Under the pieces are notes generated by a model. The model was not told where the DNA came from and made no database searches. It saw only the letters and a list, made by a program, of their open reading frames with translations. Position numbers and translations under genes: made by a program. A DNA stretch of 64,000 nucleotides from Ursus arctos (lineage: Eukaryota; Chordata; Mammalia; Carnivora; Ursidae), in the NCBI RefSeq assembly GCF_023065955.2, contig NW_026622874.1:22377772-22441771 (forward strand). The letters are read 5' to 3'. Below are positions 46,741-57,545 of this stretch, one piece after another (the first letter of the stretch is position 1; each line of letters opens with the position of its first letter).

Positions 46741-47789
46741 TGCCTTTCAATTTGTTGTGTATGCTTTGGTTAATTTCTGGAATTTGAAAGGATTTGGTTT
46801 TTTTAACATCTTTTTTCGGTTTTAGCATTGCTTTTTGGGGGTAGTATTTGCTGAGCTCCTCACTCAACCTTTCTGGAAGTCCCATTCCTTCCCTGGAGTG
46901 TTATGGGAATGATTGCTGAATTTATTAAATGCCTTTTTTTAGCATCTTTGATATGAGCACATTTTGCCTTCGCTGCTCTAAGGAATTACTTTGGTGGACT
47001 TCCTAATGTACAACCACCTTCGCATTCCTTGAGTAAATCTTAATTATTCATGTCGTGATATTTTATTACACTGCTAGATGCTATTCGTCTTTTTAAAAAG
47101 AAAATTTTGCATTTATGTATGTAAGGGAGATTATAGTTATCTGTTTCTATACCTTCTTCACAAAGTTTTGGTATTAAAGTTGTTCAGGTTTTGTAAAATC
47201 AATCAGAAGCTTCTATATTTTTTTCCTATGGCCTAGAATCATTTAAATAACATAGGAATGACCCGTTCTTTAAAGGTTAGATAGATTTCAGCTATGAAAC
47301 CAGGAAGAAACATTTTTAGTGAAAGATATTTTTTACCTTTCTAGTGTCTTCTATGATAATTAGTCTATTCAAAGTTTTTTGTCTTCTTCTTGGGTTAATT
47401 TTGGTCATTTAAATTTTATTGAGAAATTACCTGTCTCCTCTAGATATGCAGATTTGTGGCAATAGAGTTGTGTGTAATTTCACTTTATAATTTAAAAAAT
47501 CTCCTGTATTGTAGTTTGTCTCTTTTCTCATTCCTAATCTTCTCTATTTTTACTTTCTCTCTTATTTCCTTAAGCAAGTTTGCAACAGGTTATATATATT
47601 ATTGATTCTTTTGAAATACCAGCATTTGGATTCATTTATCGTTCTAATTAAATTTTGTTTCTCATTTGGTTAGGTTCAATTTTTATCTCTATAACGTCTC
47701 TCTTCCTAAATGGCAAAAAAAAGAAAAAAAAAGTTTTCCTATTCTATTTCCTAGGTAGATATCATATTTCTTCACTTTTCATCTGTCTT
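46741..47789 (-). mobile_element. Ancient LINE-1 ORF2 region
   Basis: Reverse text: 'ggaatgattgctgaatttat', 'ttgatatgagcacattttgc', 'ccaccttcgcattccttg', 'attttattgagaaattacc' belong to the reverse transcriptase part of old L1s. Heavily mutated. Confidence 0.65.
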
Positions 47790-47794
47790 ATTTA

Positions 47795-48015
47795 TTTCTT
47801 ATTTATTTATTTTTTCCTGAGCGAGAGCATGCACATACGTGAGTGGAGGTGGGAGGGGTGCAGGGGAGGGGAGAGGGATAGGGAGAGAGAGAATCTTAAG
47901 CAGGCTCCACACTCAGTGTGGAGCCCAATGCAGGGCTTGATCTCACCCCTGAGATCATGACCTGAGCTGAAATCAAGAATCAGATGCTTAACCGACTGAG
48001 CCACCCAAGCACCCC
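47795..48015 (-). mobile_element. SINEC, older copy (cluster member 1)
   Basis: Reverse head 'gactgagccacccaagcacccc' at about 47994-48015 and the long subtype 'cactcagtgtggagcccaatg'. Diverged, with no clear duplication. First of five SINEs in 1 kb. Confidence 0.9.
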
Positions 48016-48019
48016 AATT

Positions 48020-48203
48020 ATTATTATTTTTTAAAGAATTCACTTATTTATTTGAGAGAGAGAGAGAGAGCGCGCCCGTGAGCATGCATGAGCAGGGGGG
48101 AGGGGCAGAGGGAGAAGAAGAAGCAGGCTCCATTCCAGGACACTGACATCATGACCTGAGCTGAAGGCAGACACCTAACTGATTTGAGCCACCCAGGTGC
48201 TCC
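48020..48203 (-). mobile_element. SINEC, older copy (cluster member 2)
   Basis: Reverse head 'gagccacccaggtgctcc' at 48186-48203, (GA)n middle at 48053-48071. About 25 bases shorter than usual because part of the left monomer is deleted around 48131. Confidence 0.88.
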
Positions 48204-48528
48204 TTAAAGATTTTATTTTTAGCTAATCTCTACACCCATTGTGGGGCTCAAACTCACCACCTCAAGATCAAGAGTCACATGCTCTGGGGCGCCTGGGTGG
48301 CACAGCGGTTGGGCGTCTGCCTTCGGCTCAGGGCGTGATCCCGGCGTTCTGGGATCGAGCCCCACATCAGGCTCCTCCGCTGGGAGCCTGCTTCTTCCTC
48401 TCCCACTCCCCCTGCTTGTGTTCCCTGTCTCGCTGGCTGTCTCTATCTCTGTCAAATAAATAAATAAAATCTTAAAAAAAAAAAAAAAGAGTCACATGCT
48501 CTACCAACTGAGTCAGCCAGGCACCCCT
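48204..48528 (-). mobile_element. Short SINEC interrupted by a younger SINEC (cluster member 3)
   Basis: Pieces 48204-48285 and 48503-48528 join to one short-subtype SINE. The break is the insertion at 48286-48486, and the bases AAGAGTCACATGCTCT at the break are duplicated. Confidence 0.9.
48286..48486 (+). mobile_element. SINEC, bear/panda-like subtype, nested (cluster member 4)
   Basis: Full-length plus copy with head 'ggggcgcctgggtggcacag'. Perfect 16-bp duplication AAGAGTCACATGCTCT at 48270-48285 and 48487-48502, both inside the older SINE, which proves the order of insertion. Confidence 0.97.
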
Positions 48529-49094
48529 CAGTTTTCTTATTTAAAATAATAAGGGCATATGACTATTTTTTAAAGCTCAAACTTTCATGTATGACATGTT
48601 CTCCCTTTTCATTGCTTTCTATATACAGTTTATAATTTTAGCTTCGAGATCTTCTTGATCTAATGGCTATTTAGGAGTGTGTTTGTGCCTGTTTTTAAGA
48701 AAGTTCTATGCCCAACATGGGGCTTGAACTCACGAACCGGAAGATCAAGAGTTGCATGCTCTACTGACTGAGCCAGCCAGGCACCCCTAGAAGTGTGTTT
48801 CCTAATTTACATATAGTCAATGCTTTTTACTGTTGGTTAATATTTCATTATTTATTCTTAATTTTAGTGGGTTATTTATAACCTTACTTTATAAAGTTTT
48901 CTTTATGAATATGTATATTATTGATTTCTGTAAATATTTTATGGTTTATGGAAACTCTCTATTTTCCACTAGAGCTCTCTAAAATTAATCTAAAAGTTGA
49001 TTAATTTGGATTTTTTGGTATACTTTTCAATCTCTCTTTCTTTATTTTTGAGTACCAGATTCTCCGATTCTGAAGGAAGTATACCGACATTTTT
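48529..49094 (-). mobile_element. Ancient LINE-1 continuing between SINEs
   Basis: AT-rich reverse L1 text ('gtgtgtttcctaatttacatatag'-type wording, typical of the ORF2 region). It is the same old element as 46741-47789, now spread by SINEs. Confidence 0.55.
48685..48787 (-). mobile_element. Short SINEC (cluster member 5)
   Basis: Reverse head 'gagccagccaggcacccc' and short body 'tatgcccaacatggggcttg'. Imperfect 13-bp duplication TAG(G/A)AGTGTGTTT at 48672-48684 and 48788-48800. Confidence 0.92.
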
Positions 49095-49112
49095 CACTCT
49101 GATTGAATTTTA

Positions 49113-49323
49113 TTTTCCTTCTTTTTTTTTTTTTTAAAGATTTTATTTCTTTATTTGACAGCGCAAGAGACAGAGCTCAAGCAGGGGGAGCAGCAGGTAG
49201 AAGGAGAGGGAGAAGCAGGTTCCCCGCTGAGCAAGGAGCCCGAGGCAGGGCTCCATCCCAGGACCCCGGGATCATGACGGAGCTGAAGGCAGACACTCAA
49301 CCGAATAAGCCACCTAGGTGCCC
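49113..49323 (-). mobile_element. SINEC, full length
   Basis: 18-bp duplication CACTCTGATTG(A/C)ATTTTA at 49095-49112 and 49324-49341, one mismatch. Confidence 0.96.
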
Positions 49324-49341
49324 CACTCTGATTGCATTTTA

Positions 49342-50520
49342 AATAGGTTCTTACAGGTTTGCTTTATCTATTTAGCTCCTAGGTTATTTGGCATAAACAA
49401 GTTTATGACTATTAGGACTTCTTCATAAATATTATGCTTTTTTCACATTATGTTCATCTGTTTCCTATTCAGTACTTATAACTTACTTTCCACCTTACCT
49501 AACTTAAATATTACTGCTCCTTTTGTTTGTTTGTTTATATTTGCCTTGTAAATCTGCCGATGTCTTTTATTTTCAATTTCTTGAAATCGCTTTGTTTGAA
49601 ATGTTCTTACCATATGTGGGATATTTGCAGGGGTTTTAGGTATACTGCTGTGAAAGTTGCTGTCTCTTTTGAATCTATTTTATTGAAGTGTATTATACAC
49701 ATAGGAAAGTACAGAAATCTAACTACAAATAGTTCATTGCATTTTATTTTATTTTAATTTATTTATTTTTAAAGATTTTATTTATTTGTCAGAGAGAGAG
49801 AGAGAAAGAGCAAGCAGCAGGCAGAGAGAGAAGTAGACTCCCCACTGAGCAAAGAGCCCTGTGCAGGACTTGATCCCAGGACCCTGGGATCATGACCTGA
49901 GCTGAAGGCAGACGCTTAACTGACTGAGCCAGCCAGGCGTCCCAGTTCATTGCATTTTACAAAGTGAACACATCTTTATAATCACTACTCAGATCAAGAC
50001 ATAGACCATTACCAACACCCTAGCACCTTGCCTCACGCCCCTCCCAGTCCCTGACCCCCACGAAGTTAACCATTATTCTGATTTTCATAATCAAAATTTA
50101 GTTTTGCCTATTTTGGATTTTATATAAATAAAATCATAGGAGTATGTATTCCTTTGTATCTGGTTTCTTTGGTCCAACATTATGTTTGTGCATTTTTTTT
50201 TTATGTTTGTGCATTTTATCCATGTTTTTGTGTGTGGTGGTAGTTTATTCTTTTATTGCTGTCTAGCATTCCATGGTAGAAACATACTAACATGTCTTTA
50301 TCCTGTCATTGATGAACGTTTAGTTTATTTTCCCTTTTGGCAATTATAATGTTGCTATGATAATTTTTGTACATATGTTTTTGTGTACATATGTAGGCTT
50401 GATCCACTGTGTCTTTTCCTAGATATGTACCTCACCAAAATTCATAGGGCTATACACCTATGATGTGTACTTTTCTGTGTGTATGTTACACTACAATAAA
50501 ATGTTTACTTATTAAAAGGT
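49342..50520 (-). mobile_element. Ancient LINE-1, split by a SINE
   Basis: Reverse old-L1 text on both sides of the SINE at 49747-49943: 'atcactactcagatcaagac', 'tagcaccttgcctcacgccc', 'tattgctgtctagcattcc', 'aattataatgttgctatg'. This is the L1M 3' region. Confidence 0.7.
49747..49943 (-). mobile_element. SINEC, full length
   Basis: Perfect 16-bp duplication AGTTCATTGCATTTTA at 49731-49746 and 49944-49959. Confidence 0.96.
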
Positions 50521-50881
50521 AATGGGGAGAATGCAAATAAAAAATTAAAAAACAGAAATAATGTCAGTCTCAATCAAGATTTTAAAAAATAATGAAAGAG
50601 TATTATAGCACTTAAAAATCTGTGTGTAATAGAGAAATGCCAAGAAATTACAAGATGTCAAAATTGGCACAAGAAGAAATGGAGAACTTAAATACATCAG
50701 TAAACACCAATAATTACCCACTGAAATGGTATCTACAAGATAGACCACCCCCCCAAATCTCAGGCACAGATAGTTTTACACATTAGTGTTACTAGCATTT
50801 GAAAAGACATTCAACGTCTATCTTATACAGGCACTTACACAGCGTAGGAAATGAATTGCCCAGATCTTTCTTTTTTTTTTT

Positions 50882-51509
50882 CCTTCAGAATATTTTAATA
50901 TAATTATATTTAATAAAAAGACAGATACTAGTTTCAGCTGCCATATTTATGGTAAAAAAATCATGAACCATTATTGTCTACTTGGTAATAGTAAAAAACA
51001 AAAGCATATCTAAACAAACAAAACATTTCTTTAAGTTATATAAAAAGACTTTTTATCAGCTTTATAATTTAATTACAATTGTCTATGTACCTATCTAGTG
51101 TTATATTAGTATTGAAACATGCTATTTCTATCAAGTAGTTTTTCTTTGAATTTCATTGGACAGAAGCTACTTTACATGTGATTGAAAGCTATATTGTGTT
51201 TAACAACAGACACTAATTGAATTCATTTTGGTCCCTCGTTGTGCTTCATAACATTTTTAGTTTAGTTTTATTGGTTTGGTTTGGTCGAACTTTTTTTGTC
51301 TGTTTATTTATAAAAAGGAAATAAGGCTATTTGCACAAGTTCCATAATAATAGCTTACGTCCAAGTTTTCAGGGGACAACAAAAATGAGTTATCTCCTAA
51401 GGCATGTTAGTGTGTCTACTGAACATATATTCTTTTCCGTTTGCTCTTCAGAGTTTACCACATAATTTATCAATACTTCCTACTTTTACCTTCTTTTAAA
51501 AAGAATTTC
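50882..51509 (-). other. Candidate transduced flanking sequence
   Basis: AT-rich sequence of about 627 bp with no L1 similarity that I can see and no long open frame. It lies between the L1 A-tract and the terminal A-tract, inside the target duplication. It should therefore derive from DNA just 3' of the parent L1. It includes a dT/dA-rich 3' end with two ATTAAA signals. Source locus unknown. Confidence 0.7.
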
Positions 51510-52043
51510 TTTTTTTTTTAATGATTTTTTATTATATCATGTTAGTCACCATACAGTACATCCCCAGTTTCCGATGTAAGGCTCGATGATTCATTAGTTG
51601 CATATAACACCCAGTGCACCATGCAATACGTGCCCTCCTTACTACCCGTCACCGGTCTATCCCATTCCCCCACCCCCCGCCCCTCTGAGGCCCTCAGTTT
51701 GTTTCTCATAGTCCATAGTCTCTCATGCTTCATTCCCCCTTCTGATTACCCCCCCTTTCTTTATCCCTTTCTTTTCCTACCGATCTTCCTAGTTCTTATG
51801 TTCCATAGATGAGAGAAATCATATGATAGTTGTCTTTCTCTGCTTGACTTATTTCACTTAGCATTATCTCCTCCAGTGCCGTCCATGTTGCAGCAAATGT
51901 TGAGAATTCGTTCTTTCTGATAGCTGAGTAATATTCCCTTGTATATATGGACCACAACTTCTTAATCCAGTCATCTGTTGCAGGGCATCTCGGCTCCTTC
52001 CACGATTTAGCTATCGTGGACAATGCTGCTATGAACATTGGGG
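51510..52043 (-). mobile_element. L1: LINE-1 3' end within the composite
   Basis: About 535 bp, nearly identical to 151-685 of the first LINE-1. It encodes the last part of ORF2 (roughly from [15 protein letters not shown] to the stop near 51796) and a short 3' UTR. The L1's own AATAAA lies at 51528-51533 (as plus-strand TTTATT), just before the internal A-tract. Confidence 0.93.
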
Positions 52044-52296
52044 TTGCCCAGATCTTTCTGTGAGGTGAGTGTAATCTTGATTTCACAGGTAGATAAGGAT
52101 AGCACACAAAACACATAGACAAAGAAAATGACAGGTCTATTACACTTACACATGCAAAAATCCCCAATAAAATGTTAGTCATCCCTTTTATCCCTGGAAT
52201 GGAGGGATAGTTTAACATCAGAAAATCAACATAATTTACCACATTAGTAGACTGATGTATAAATATTATTAAAATATTTATAAAATATTTATTAAC

Positions 52297-52475
52297 GGGG
52301 TGCCTGGGTGGTGTAGTTGGCTGAGCGTCTGACTCTTGGCTTCAGCTTGGGTAGTGATCTCGGGGTCATGGGGTTAAGCGCTGTGTGTGGCTCTGCATTG
52401 GCATGGAGTCTGCTTGGGACGCTCCCTCTTCCTCTGCCCCTCCCCACCCCAATAAATAAATAAAGTTTAAAAAAT
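52297..52475 (+). mobile_element. SINEC, older long subtype
   Basis: 'ggggtgcctgggtggtgtag', 'gcgtctgactcttggcttc', tail 'caataaataaataaag'. Flanks are AT-rich, so a duplication cannot be judged. Confidence 0.9.
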
Positions 52476-53764
52476 ATTATGAAAACATTTTAAAATATAA
52501 TTTTATTAATATATCAAATATTTATCAATATGTATTAACATAGTATTAATCTCAAAAGAGGTAGAAAAAGCATTTGATTAACCATAAATAAGTCAATACC
52601 TACTTAGGATAAGCCTATCAGGAAACAAGGAACTGAAGGGACTGGCTTTAACTGAAAACCCACGACAAAAACTATACTCCTGGAAAACCTCAAGAGGGAC
52701 TACCTCTTGATAGATTGGGAGCAAGAAAAGGTTACCCACTGTGGGTTCTAATGTGTACCATAACACTGGAAGTCTCTTCCAAGCTATCAGAAAGGGGAAA
52801 AAAAAGAGGTGCAAGCATTACAAGGGAAAAACAGAAAGCCTTTATTTTTTGCATCTTGATGGTGAGAAAGGACTGCCTAAAAATATTCAGAAGCACTAAT
52901 GATTAATTTTATCAAAGCAAAGATTTGCTATTCCAAAAAGCAATAACACTGATAAAGTTAAGAGATGATAGTTTGGGAGAAAATATTTTCATTGTTTACA
53001 TCAATCAGGGAACTATACCCAGCATTTACAAAAAAGTCTTGCAAAATCAGCCAGAAAAATCAATAATCCTGGCGGAAAAAATAGGCAAAGGGCATGAACA
53101 GGCAAGTCCCAGAAGAGAAAGCCCAAAAGGCTATGACACATAAAAGATGCTCAAATTCATTAGCTGTCATAAACTTTCCACTTCTTTGAGTGACAAAATT
53201 CGGAAAGTTGGATAATGTTTAATGTTGGCAGGGACATTGGCAGGGGGAGATACTGGCCCCATTATGCACTACTCGGGAATGGAGGCTGCAGGAGTTTGGG
53301 AGAGGAATTTGGCAGTACATTTCAAATTAAATATACAACATTACCCAGCAATTCCACTGCGATATGTATTGCACAGTGATTCTCAGCCAAGTTCACAAAA
53401 AGGGGATATTTATTGTTGATGGTGCTGAGAAGCGGGAGCCAGTCTGACCCGGTGTCTACCTCTCAGGGAACGACATTCTAAGGTGGTGGGTGCAGCAGGG
53501 TTCCACACAGCAGCTGGAGGACTTGGACTAGAGGCAGCGTGCAACTTGCAGCATGGAGTCATCTTCAAAACACGACACTGAGTGAGAAAAGCCAGGAAAA
53601 GAATGTGATTGATTCCACAGTGTCCTTTACGTAAGTTAAAAATGTGCGTATATAAACCATCAACACACAATCTATAATAACATGTGCAAAACACAATAGA
53701 AGGGTTGCTCACACTGTAGAGAGGAAATGCAGGTGGGGTATTTGGATAGAAGGAAATAAACAAG

Positions 53765-53986
53765 GACACCTGGGTGGCTCAGTCGGTTAAGCATCCGACT
53801 GTTGGTTTCAGCTGGGGTCATGACCTCGGGGATGTGGGATCGCCCCCCCCCCCCAGGGCTTTCTGCTCAGCGCAGAGTCTGCTTGAGATTCTTCCCCTCC
53901 CTCTTCCTCCCGCTCTGCTCCTCGCACATGCTCTCTCTCTCTAAAAATAAATAAATAAACAAACAAACAAATAAATAAATAAAATA
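53765..53986 (+). mobile_element. SINEC with C12 run and mixed tail
   Basis: Head 'ggacacctgggtggctcag'. A C12 run at 53843-53854 replaces the usual 'gagccccacg' segment. Tail alternates (AAAT)n and (CAAA)n. Perfect 15-bp duplication AAGGAAATAAACAAG at 53750-53764 and 53987-54001. Confidence 0.95.
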
Positions 53987-54060
53987 AAGGAAATAAACAA
54001 GCCAACCGACTAACAAAGTGAGGAGGATCTTATGTGGATGGAAGATGATAATGTACCACT

Positions 54061-54574
54061 AACTAAGGAGTATGATTGACACAACTCTTTGCTTTTGAGT
54101 ACCCTTTCCCAGACAACAACAGCAGTAATAACAACAAAGACAAAAACAAACACTGAGAGGTTGACAACTGGCAGGGATCGGAGTGTGGTGGAAAGAAGTC
54201 ACCAGAGGTTTTAAGGAGGAAGTGAACATTCTTCACAGAGACCATCATGGCCGCTGTCTGACAAATGTCTGAGAGGAAGCAGGTGGCCAATTAGGAGACT
54301 CTTGGCTCAGGTGGGAAATTGAAGATGGCCCAGATTAGGCCAGATTCAGGCTATATTTTGGAAAGAAACCTGACAGGAGCTGCTGAGAAATTGAATGTTG
54401 CTGGGGAGGGAAGGAGCGAAATGGAGGACACCTAAACTTTTGTCTTCAGCAACTGCGTAGTGCCATTGAACTTGGGAAGAGATTCAAGTGGAGATTCCAA
54501 TAGGGCGGTTGGGTATATGGTCTGAATTCAGAGAAGATACACAATTGGGAGTTGGATCAGTATACAGAGAGTTA
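54061..54574. repeat. Possible ancient repeat
   Basis: 'gaggtttaaggagg'-like, 'gacaggagctgctgagaaattg' and 'agtggagattccaatagggc' resemble a purine-rich mammal-wide repeat. Class not assigned. Confidence 0.4.
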
Positions 54575-54765
54575 AATATTTGGCTCCAACACTCAGTATT
54601 TATGTCACCTTGACCAATTTATGTAATTTCTGGGTCTTAATTTATCTACAAAATGACAATACCATTATCTCTTTCCTAGTGCTGTTATGAATATTAAATC
54701 AGATAATGCCTTTAAGGAACTTGGCACAGAGTCTGGCATGTAATAAGTGCTTAATAAAGGCCCCT
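54575..54765 (+). repeat. MIR element
   Basis: 'gtcaccttgaccaatttatg', 'tctacaaaatgacaatacc', 'ggcacagagtctggcatgtaa' in MIR order. Confidence 0.8.
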
Positions 54766-55770
54766 GTGACTGGGGAATAGTGAAGGGAAAGACAACATCG
54801 GTGACAGAGGTTGGCAGTGGAGAGATCACGTCAGAATTTTTAGGCCACGGTAAATAGTTTTCAGTACGTAGATATTATAGCTTTTATGCAGGGAGTCATG
54901 TGACCTGACATTGCTAATAGTATTGACAGATTATTTAAGGATTCACATTCGATATTGTTTTGTCAGACTGTACATCAACAGTCTGGGTTGTTGTAAACAC
55001 GCACACACACACACATTTTAAAAACTTTGAATATATGCAAATATGCTTGGAAATGATAACAAGTGGAAGGGTTTTTATCTGAAAGGTATTCAGGTAGTCC
55101 TGACAATTCTTGAACCTGCAGCATCGTCAAGGGCTTGTCCGCCAGTCTGTGCGTAGTTCTGTGTTGTACAGACTGTTCCTGAGTTGTAAGCACCTGGAGC
55201 TTTGGGACAGCTGGCACTTTGCTGCTAAGCAGAGTTCTGGGCCCATCAAGTGAAGCCTCAGTGCTTTGTATTTATCGTGCTGCATTAAGACTGATGCTAG
55301 AGTCAGATGTTGCCCAACATTTCAGAAAATATCTTCATCCCGACGCAGCCAATGGCTTATACGAATCCAGGAGGTGATTCCATTTCAGAAAGGCCACTTC
55401 TCATAGAAGAACTCACGGTGTCTAGTTACTACACAGACTCTCGAGTTTGCTCGGTGTTCGGGTCAGGTGTGCTGTGAGTCACCCACGCCTGACCTTCAAC
55501 GCAGCGAAGAGCCATCAGCAGCCCAGCTGCAGTCCCGGGGCAGGGGACCCTGGTGGTTCTATTTTCACATTTCTCTTTCTTCATAGATTTGATGTCACAA
55601 GTGATGACGGGCCTCCATAATTCTTCCAGCTGTTCGTCTTTCGTTAAGCCCATGGGTGGGACAAATATAGTGTCACATCTGGAATACTACAGAGAAAGGT
55701 TTCCACAAAGCATTGAAACAAAACCCCAGTGGCAAGAGAAATGGGAATGCCCTTTGATCTTTTTCCAGTT
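54766..55770. other. Mostly unassigned sequence
   Basis: A short CA patch lies at 55000-55015. No exon or confident repeat recognised. Confidence 0.4.
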
Positions 55771-56280
55771 AACTGCATAGCAAAGTACCCCAAAACTTGG
55801 GGTTTTAAAACAATAACCTTCTTATGATAACTCACGGTTTTGTGGGCCAGCCAGGCGAGCTACGTGATCCCTCTGTGACTGTATTTGGTGATTGGGGGGG
55901 GGGGGGGTGTCTCTCAGCGGTGTCCAGCCAGGGGTTTTCTGGTCTGGAGGGTCTGACATTTTCATTCACATACTTGGTATCTTTTAAAGAATGGCAAGCA
56001 GCTGGGCTCAGCTGGACCCCTCTCTTCCTCACGGCCTCTCCATGTGGTCTCTCAAGCAGGGTGGTTTGACCTTGTAGGGCAAGCCAGGGCTCCAAGAGAC
56101 CAATGGAGAAGCTGCTAGGCTCTTCAAGACTCTCCCAGAATGGGAATAGGGCCATTTCTGGTTTACTCAGTCGATTGGAGTGCTCACAGGCCAGCCCAAA
56201 TTCACAGGGAGAACAGACTCCACCCCTTGGTGGGAGATGTGTCAAAGGACTTTAACCCACACAATCAGGGACAATTATTT
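55771..56280 (-). mobile_element. Ancient LTR-like repeat with G14 run
   Basis: 'gcatagcaaagtaccccaaaac', 'ggttttaaaacaata', 'cctctccatgtggtctctc', 'gggctccaagagacc', 'gcccaaattcacagggag' follow a mammal-wide LTR-like repeat. G14 at 55894-55907 seems an expansion inside it. Open frames on both strands here are accidental. Confidence 0.6.
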
Positions 56281-56314
56281 GGATTTAATAGTGCCTAAAT
56301 AGTACTGATAGGTG

Positions 56315-56388
56315 GCATTATCTAGTGGTGAGAGTACAGACTCTAGAGTTGGACCGCCTTATTACTTCAGCTGTGTGACTTCTTACAT
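56315..56388 (+). repeat. MIR 5' fragment
   Basis: 'gtggtgagagtacagactctagagttgg' region matches the MIR start 'gtggttaagagcacggactctgg'. Confidence 0.65.
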
Positions 56389-56790
56389 TTTTTAAAAATC
56401 AATTTTATTGAGATATAATTTACATGCAGTGAAATGTATTCATTTTAAGTGTTCGTCTCTGTGAGTTTTCACAAATCTATATACTTGTATAACCATCAAT
56501 AGTATCAAGATAAAGAACATTTCCATTATCCTAAAATGCTCCCTTGTACTTGTTTCTACTTAATCTAGAAATCTCCAATCCAAGACACCAGTGATCTGCT
56601 TTCTATCATTATAGATTAGACTAGTCTGTTCTAGAGTTCTATATCAACGGGATCATACAGTGTGTACTCTTTTGCATCTGACTTCTTTCACTTAGCAGAT
56701 TTTTGAGATTCACCCATTTGTATATGTTTCACTAACCCTTCTTCTTGTTCAGAAGTATTCTATTATATGGCTATGCCAAAATTCCTAGCA
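56389..56790 (-). mobile_element. Ancient LINE-1 3' region
   Basis: 'ttttattgagatataatttacatg', 'gtataaccatcaatag', 'cacttagcagatttttgag' (in part) are the reverse of the L1M 3' region. Confidence 0.75.
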
Positions 56791-56797
56791 TATAGCA

Positions 56798-57322
56798 GAC
56801 TAGTTTACTATGGCAGCTACAGCAAATAATAGAAACCTAGAGGCATAAACAACACAAACTCATTATCTTACACTTCTGTAGGTCAAATGCTCGACATAGG
56901 TTGCACTGGGTTAAAATTGAATTGTTGACAAGTCTGTGTTCTTTTCTGGAGACTCTGGGCACAGGGAAGCTGCGTTCCCTTTCCTTTTCTAGCTTCTAGT
57001 AGTCATTCACATTTCCTGGCTCACAGGCATCCTTCCTCCATCTTCAAAGCCAACAACAATGCATCGCTCCATGTCTTTCTTTTGCACTCATGTCTCCTTT
57101 TGACTCTCTTTTTCTACCTTTCTCTTCCACTTTTAAGGAATCTTGTGATTACAATGGGCCCATCCAAATAATCCACGATCAGCTCCCTAGTTGACTGGCG
57201 GATTAGCAAATTTAACCGCACCTACACCTTTAATTCTTCTCTGCCATGTATCATAACGTATTCACAGGCACCAGGGATTAGGACGGGGACATCTTTGGGA
57301 GCCATAATGCTGCCTACCATAC
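56798..57322 (-). mobile_element. MLT1-type LTR
   Basis: 'tactatggcagctacagc', 'cattatcttacacttctgtagg', 'ccatcttcaaagccaac', 'cttgtgattacaatgggccc', 'gggattaggacggggac', 'tgcctaccata' in order. Diverged solo copy. Confidence 0.7.
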
Positions 57323-57379
57323 ATAGTAAGTGTTACAAAAGTGTTTGCCTTTTTTGGTATTATTATCACTATTATTACT

Positions 57380-57545
57380 AAAGATCCTTAGAGTTAAAGA
57401 CTTGCATTCAAATTCTGGCTTTTCCACTTACCAGCTGGGTGGGCTTGGGCAGGTTAATCCTTTTTTGAATTTCCATTGCCTTAGCTGTGAAATTTCAGTA
57501 TCAGGATAAGTGAGTGCTGTATTTACCACCAAAGCAAACACATCT
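57380..57545 (+). repeat. MIR element
   Basis: 'cttgcattcaaattctggc', 'cttaccagctgggtgggcttggg', 'ccttagctgtgaaatttc' in MIR order. Confidence 0.75.

Larger units (their letters stand above)
50872..52043 (-). mobile_element. L1: LINE-1 with apparent 3' transduction (composite insertion)
   Basis: One perfect 16-bp duplication, TTGCCCAGATCTTTCT at 50856-50871 and 52044-52059, encloses 1172 bp. Reading the minus strand: a LINE-1 3' end truncated at 52043, its 3' UTR, an A-tract (T-run 51510-51519), then about 627 bp of non-L1 sequence (50882-51509), then a second A-tract (T-run 50872-50881). ATTAAA signals lie at 50894-50899 and 50909-50914, 11 and 26 bases before the final A-tract. This is how an L1 transcript looks when it reads past its own weak signal and ends at a downstream one. 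The host is an old LINE-1 in the opposite direction. Confidence 0.85.
50521..54060 (+). mobile_element. Ancient LINE-1 ORF2 to 3' UTR, host of later insertions
   Basis: Plus-strand old L1: 'gtgtaatcttgatttcacagg', 'gaaaatgacaggtctatt', 'taacatcagaaaatcaac', 'gcaaaatcagccagaaaaatc' and later 3' UTR text up to about 53760. It is interrupted by the composite LINE-1 at 50872-52043, a SINE at 52297 and a SINE at 53765. Stops in all frames. Confidence 0.7.

Noticed and set aside
50872..52043. Two independent insertions in place of one transduction
   Set aside because: Only one target-site duplication is present, and it encloses both parts; no duplication flanks the L1 part alone at about 51510.
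55832..56245. 137-codon minus-strand open frame
   Set aside because: Entirely inside an ancient LTR-like repeat and crosses the G14 run.
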